Shown: positions 62,327 through 64,000 of the stretch, one piece after another
How the letters are laid out: each line of letters opens with the position of its first letter
How positions within the stretch are numbered: position 1 is the stretch's first letter
Made by a program: the position numbers and the translations under genes
DNA from: Proteiniborus sp. MB09-C3
Lineage (GTDB): Bacteria > Bacillota > Clostridia > Tissierellales > Proteiniboraceae
Length of the DNA stretch: 64,000 bases
NCBI RefSeq assembly: GCF_030263895.1
Contig: NZ_CP127161.1
Span: 2,480,001-2,544,000, forward strand
Reading direction: 5' to 3'
Notes under the pieces: model-generated
Told to the model about the DNA's origin: nothing
Seen by the model: the letters and a program-made list of their open reading frames with translations, nothing else
Database searches by the model: none

Positions 62327-63372
62327 AATAATCCCTCCAAATTATCATGAAAAATACCAGATATAAATCTAGCTAATAATTTAGCAGACATCTTGATATC
62401 TTCAATATTGATAGTTTCTATCGAGGTGTGCATATACCTTAGAGGTAGAGAGATTAATAAGGTTGGAATTCCACATCTGGTTATTTGCATTGCACGAGCA
62501 TCTGTACCAGTAGGTCCTGGATCTATTTCAAACTGATGAGGAATATTATATTCTCTAGCAACTTCAACAAGTTTTTCTCTTAGTTTCGGATGAATATTTC
62601 CTCCAATAGTTATTCCAGGACCCTTTCCCATGTCCAATGAATACTCCTTTGGTATTTCTGGAGTTGAGCCAAATCCAACATCAATGGCAATACCTATATC
62701 TGGATTGATTTTATATGTACTAGTAGTAGCTCCTCTTACTCCTACTTCCTCCTGAATTGTTGATACAAAATATACGTCAGCTTGATGTTTTAGGTATTTT
62801 AATTCTTTAGCACATTCATACATAGTAACTACGCCTGCTCTATCATCTAAAGCTTTTCCACTTCCCCAATTCCCCTGCAATTTAAGAAAATCTCTTTTAA
62901 CTGTTATGATATTACCAATTTCAACTAGTTCATCTAGTTGCTCCTTTGAAAAGCCAACATCAATAGTTAAATCCTCAGTGTTCACCGCCTTTTCCCTTTC
63001 GGATTCATCTTGCAAATGCGGAGGCTTAGCTCCTATAACACCAAATAAATCATTTTTGCCATGTACAATGACCTCTTGTGCCAATAAAGTTCTAGGATCA
63101 ATTCCACCTATTGTAGTAAACTTTATAAAGCCTTTGTCATCAATGTCAGTAACCATAAGGCCAATTTCATCCATATGAGCCGCCAGCATTATTTTGATAT
63201 TTTTCAAGTTGTTTTCGCCTTTTTTTACCGCAATAACGTTTCCTATTTTGTCTGTAGTAATTTCATCCGTAAGGTCTTTAAAAGCTTCAATAATAAAATC
63301 AGATACTCCTTGTTCATGTCCTGAGACACCTGATTTTTCACATAAAAGCCTTAGTAATTCGTTTGCTTCCAA
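62317..63372 (-). CDS. M42 family metallo-aminopeptidase (first of trio)
   Basis: 351 residues, with LAAHMDEIGLM, ALDDRAGVVTMYE, STIQEEVGVRGATTS, AIDVGFGSTPE, GPTGTDARAMQ and RYMHTSIETI. This set resembles the classic YsdC/CelM type most closely. TTG start at 63372 behind GGGGGAGAAAACAT. First gene of the three-gene operon; A/T-rich sequence upstream could hold its promoter, but none is convincing. Confidence 0.92.
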   Translation of the reverse strand: MEANELLRLLCEKSGVSGHEQGVSDFIIEAFKDLTDEITTDKIGNVIAVKKGENNLKNIKIMLAAHMDEIGLMVTDIDDKGFIKFTTIGGIDPRTLLAQEVIVHGKNDLFGVIGAKPPHLQDESEREKAVNTEDLTIDVGFSKEQLDELVEIGNIITVKRDFLKLQGNWGSGKALDDRAGVVTMYECAKELKYLKHQADVYFVSTIQEEVGVRGATTSTYKINPDIGIAIDVGFGSTPEIPKEYSLDMGKGPGITIGGNIHPKLREKLVEVAREYNIPHQFEIDPGPTGTDARAMQITRCGIPTLLISLPLRYMHTSIETINIEDIKMSAKLLARFISGIFHDNLEGLLCY

Positions 63373-63453
63373 ATGTTTTCTCCCCCTCTTTTTTATATTT
63401 ATAGATATTATATTATTGTATTAAGGTTAAATATAATAATATAATAAACTAAG

Positions 63454-64000
63454 TTAATAAACATTTTTTTTATAAAAAAATGTTTTTGCCGATTTTAAAT
63501 TATATCTTTCTGGCATTATTATTTGTTCTGTGCTTCCAACAAATAATACTCCATCGTTACTTAAAGAATCATGAAACTTTTTATAGATATTCACCTTAGC
63601 TTCTTCAGTAAAATAAATCAAAACATTTCTACATAAAATAAGATTGCAGTTATTTGGATATTTATCTTTAAGTAAGTCAATTCGACTAAATTTAACACAA
63701 TCCTTAATTGATTGATGGATTTTATAATTACTTCCAATAGATTCAAAATATTTATTTTTCAAGTCAATTGGAACATTCTGAAGACTTTTTTCATTATAGA
63801 TGCCCGTCTTAGCTTTTTCAATTGCACCTGCGTCAATATCAGTAGCAAGAATACTTATGTCTGATAATTTTAAAAATCTTGTCAGCAGCATCACCAGTGT
63901 ATACGGTTCTTCTCCTGTAGAACAGGCACTGCTCCATATATTTAACTTTCTATTATTATTTATCAAGCTTGGTAATATCTCTTTCTCTAAAACATCCCAC
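63454..64000 (-). CDS. cheR: Chemotaxis protein methyltransferase CheR, 5'-truncated by window
   Basis: SAM-dependent methyltransferase that methylates glutamates of chemoreceptors. The open frame runs into the window edge; the visible part begins WDVLEKEILPSL. IWSSACSTGEEPYTLVMLL is the SAM site, followed by ILATDIDAGAIEKAKTGIY, CNLILCRNVLIYFTEEAK and FVGSTEQI. It ends at 63454; no other chemotaxis gene is in the window. Confidence 0.93.
   Translation of the reverse strand, partial: WDVLEKEILPSLINNNRKLNIWSSACSTGEEPYTLVMLLTRFLKLSDISILATDIDAGAIEKAKTGIYNEKSLQNVPIDLKNKYFESIGSNYKIHQSIKDCVKFSRIDLLKDKYPNNCNLILCRNVLIYFTEEAKVNIYKKFHDSLSNDGVLFVGSTEQIIMPERYNLKSAKTFFYKKNVY

Noticed and set aside
1-64000. 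CRISPR arrays, tRNA or rRNA genes, insertion sequences, prophage
   Set aside because: No regularly spaced repeats, no cloverleaf or rRNA core sequence, no transposase or phage structural gene were recognised on reading; a tRNAscan, Rfam and IS search would settle this.

Overview
The window is a low-GC, densely packed bacterial chromosome segment, clearly Firmicutes and most likely an anaerobic, endospore-forming member of the Clostridia. The evidence is very A/T-rich spacers, strong GGAGG ribosome sites, many TTG and GTG starts, a Gram-positive PolC, SpoIIIE, SpoVS with a sigma-H-type promoter, GAAC-N4-GTTC SOS boxes, and a sigma-54 operon for ferredoxin-linked oxidation that includes an aldehyde:ferredoxin oxidoreductase. 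I cannot name the species.

1-10.1 kb holds uppS (5' end cut by the window), cdsA, dxr, rseP and ispG, then a family 2 glycosyltransferase, an MgtC-type membrane protein and polC. 10.2-17.7 kb is the translation operon rimP-nusA-ylxR-ylxQ-infB-rbfA-nrnA-truB-ribF. 17.7-28 kb holds rpsO, pnp, a YlxY-like deacetylase homologue, an M16 peptidase, ymxH, dapG, tepA and spoIIIE, in much the same order as in Bacillus subtilis. 27.7-34.1 kb holds mnmH (tRNA 2-selenouridine synthase), pgsA, cinA, recA, rny and spoVS. 34.2-36.7 kb holds a PHP phosphoesterase, a PadR regulator and an aspartate aminotransferase.

36.8-45.0 kb is the most distinctive accessory region. A CBS-PAS-AAA+-HTH enhancer-binding protein resembling PrdR is followed by a strong terminator, an inverted repeat that could be its binding site, a near-consensus sigma-54 promoter, and eight co-directional genes. 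Five encode a sarcosine-oxidase/dye-linked-proline-dehydrogenase-like flavo-iron-sulfur complex. The others encode a four-cluster ferredoxin, a tungsten-type aldehyde:ferredoxin oxidoreductase and a MoaD/ThiS-like sulfur carrier. The layout suggests that an amine or imino acid is oxidised to an aldehyde, which the AOR then oxidises to recover low-potential electrons.

45.0-47.8 kb has an A/T-rich spacer with a long hairpin and a Xer-type tyrosine recombinase directly behind a 28-bp dif-like palindrome. A LysM (YneA-like) gene and lexA follow, divergent and sharing three SOS boxes. Up to 47.8 kb nearly every gene is on the plus strand. Beyond that point every gene is on the minus strand: ynbB, hfq, miaA, mutL, mutS, a YlbF/YmcA-type gene, miaB, an orphan, a MocR regulator, a MerR regulator, three tandem M42 aminopeptidases and cheR (cut by the window edge). 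The convergence of gene strands beside a xer gene and a dif-like site raises the possibility that the replication terminus is here.

No rRNA, tRNA, CRISPR array, insertion sequence or prophage was recognised.
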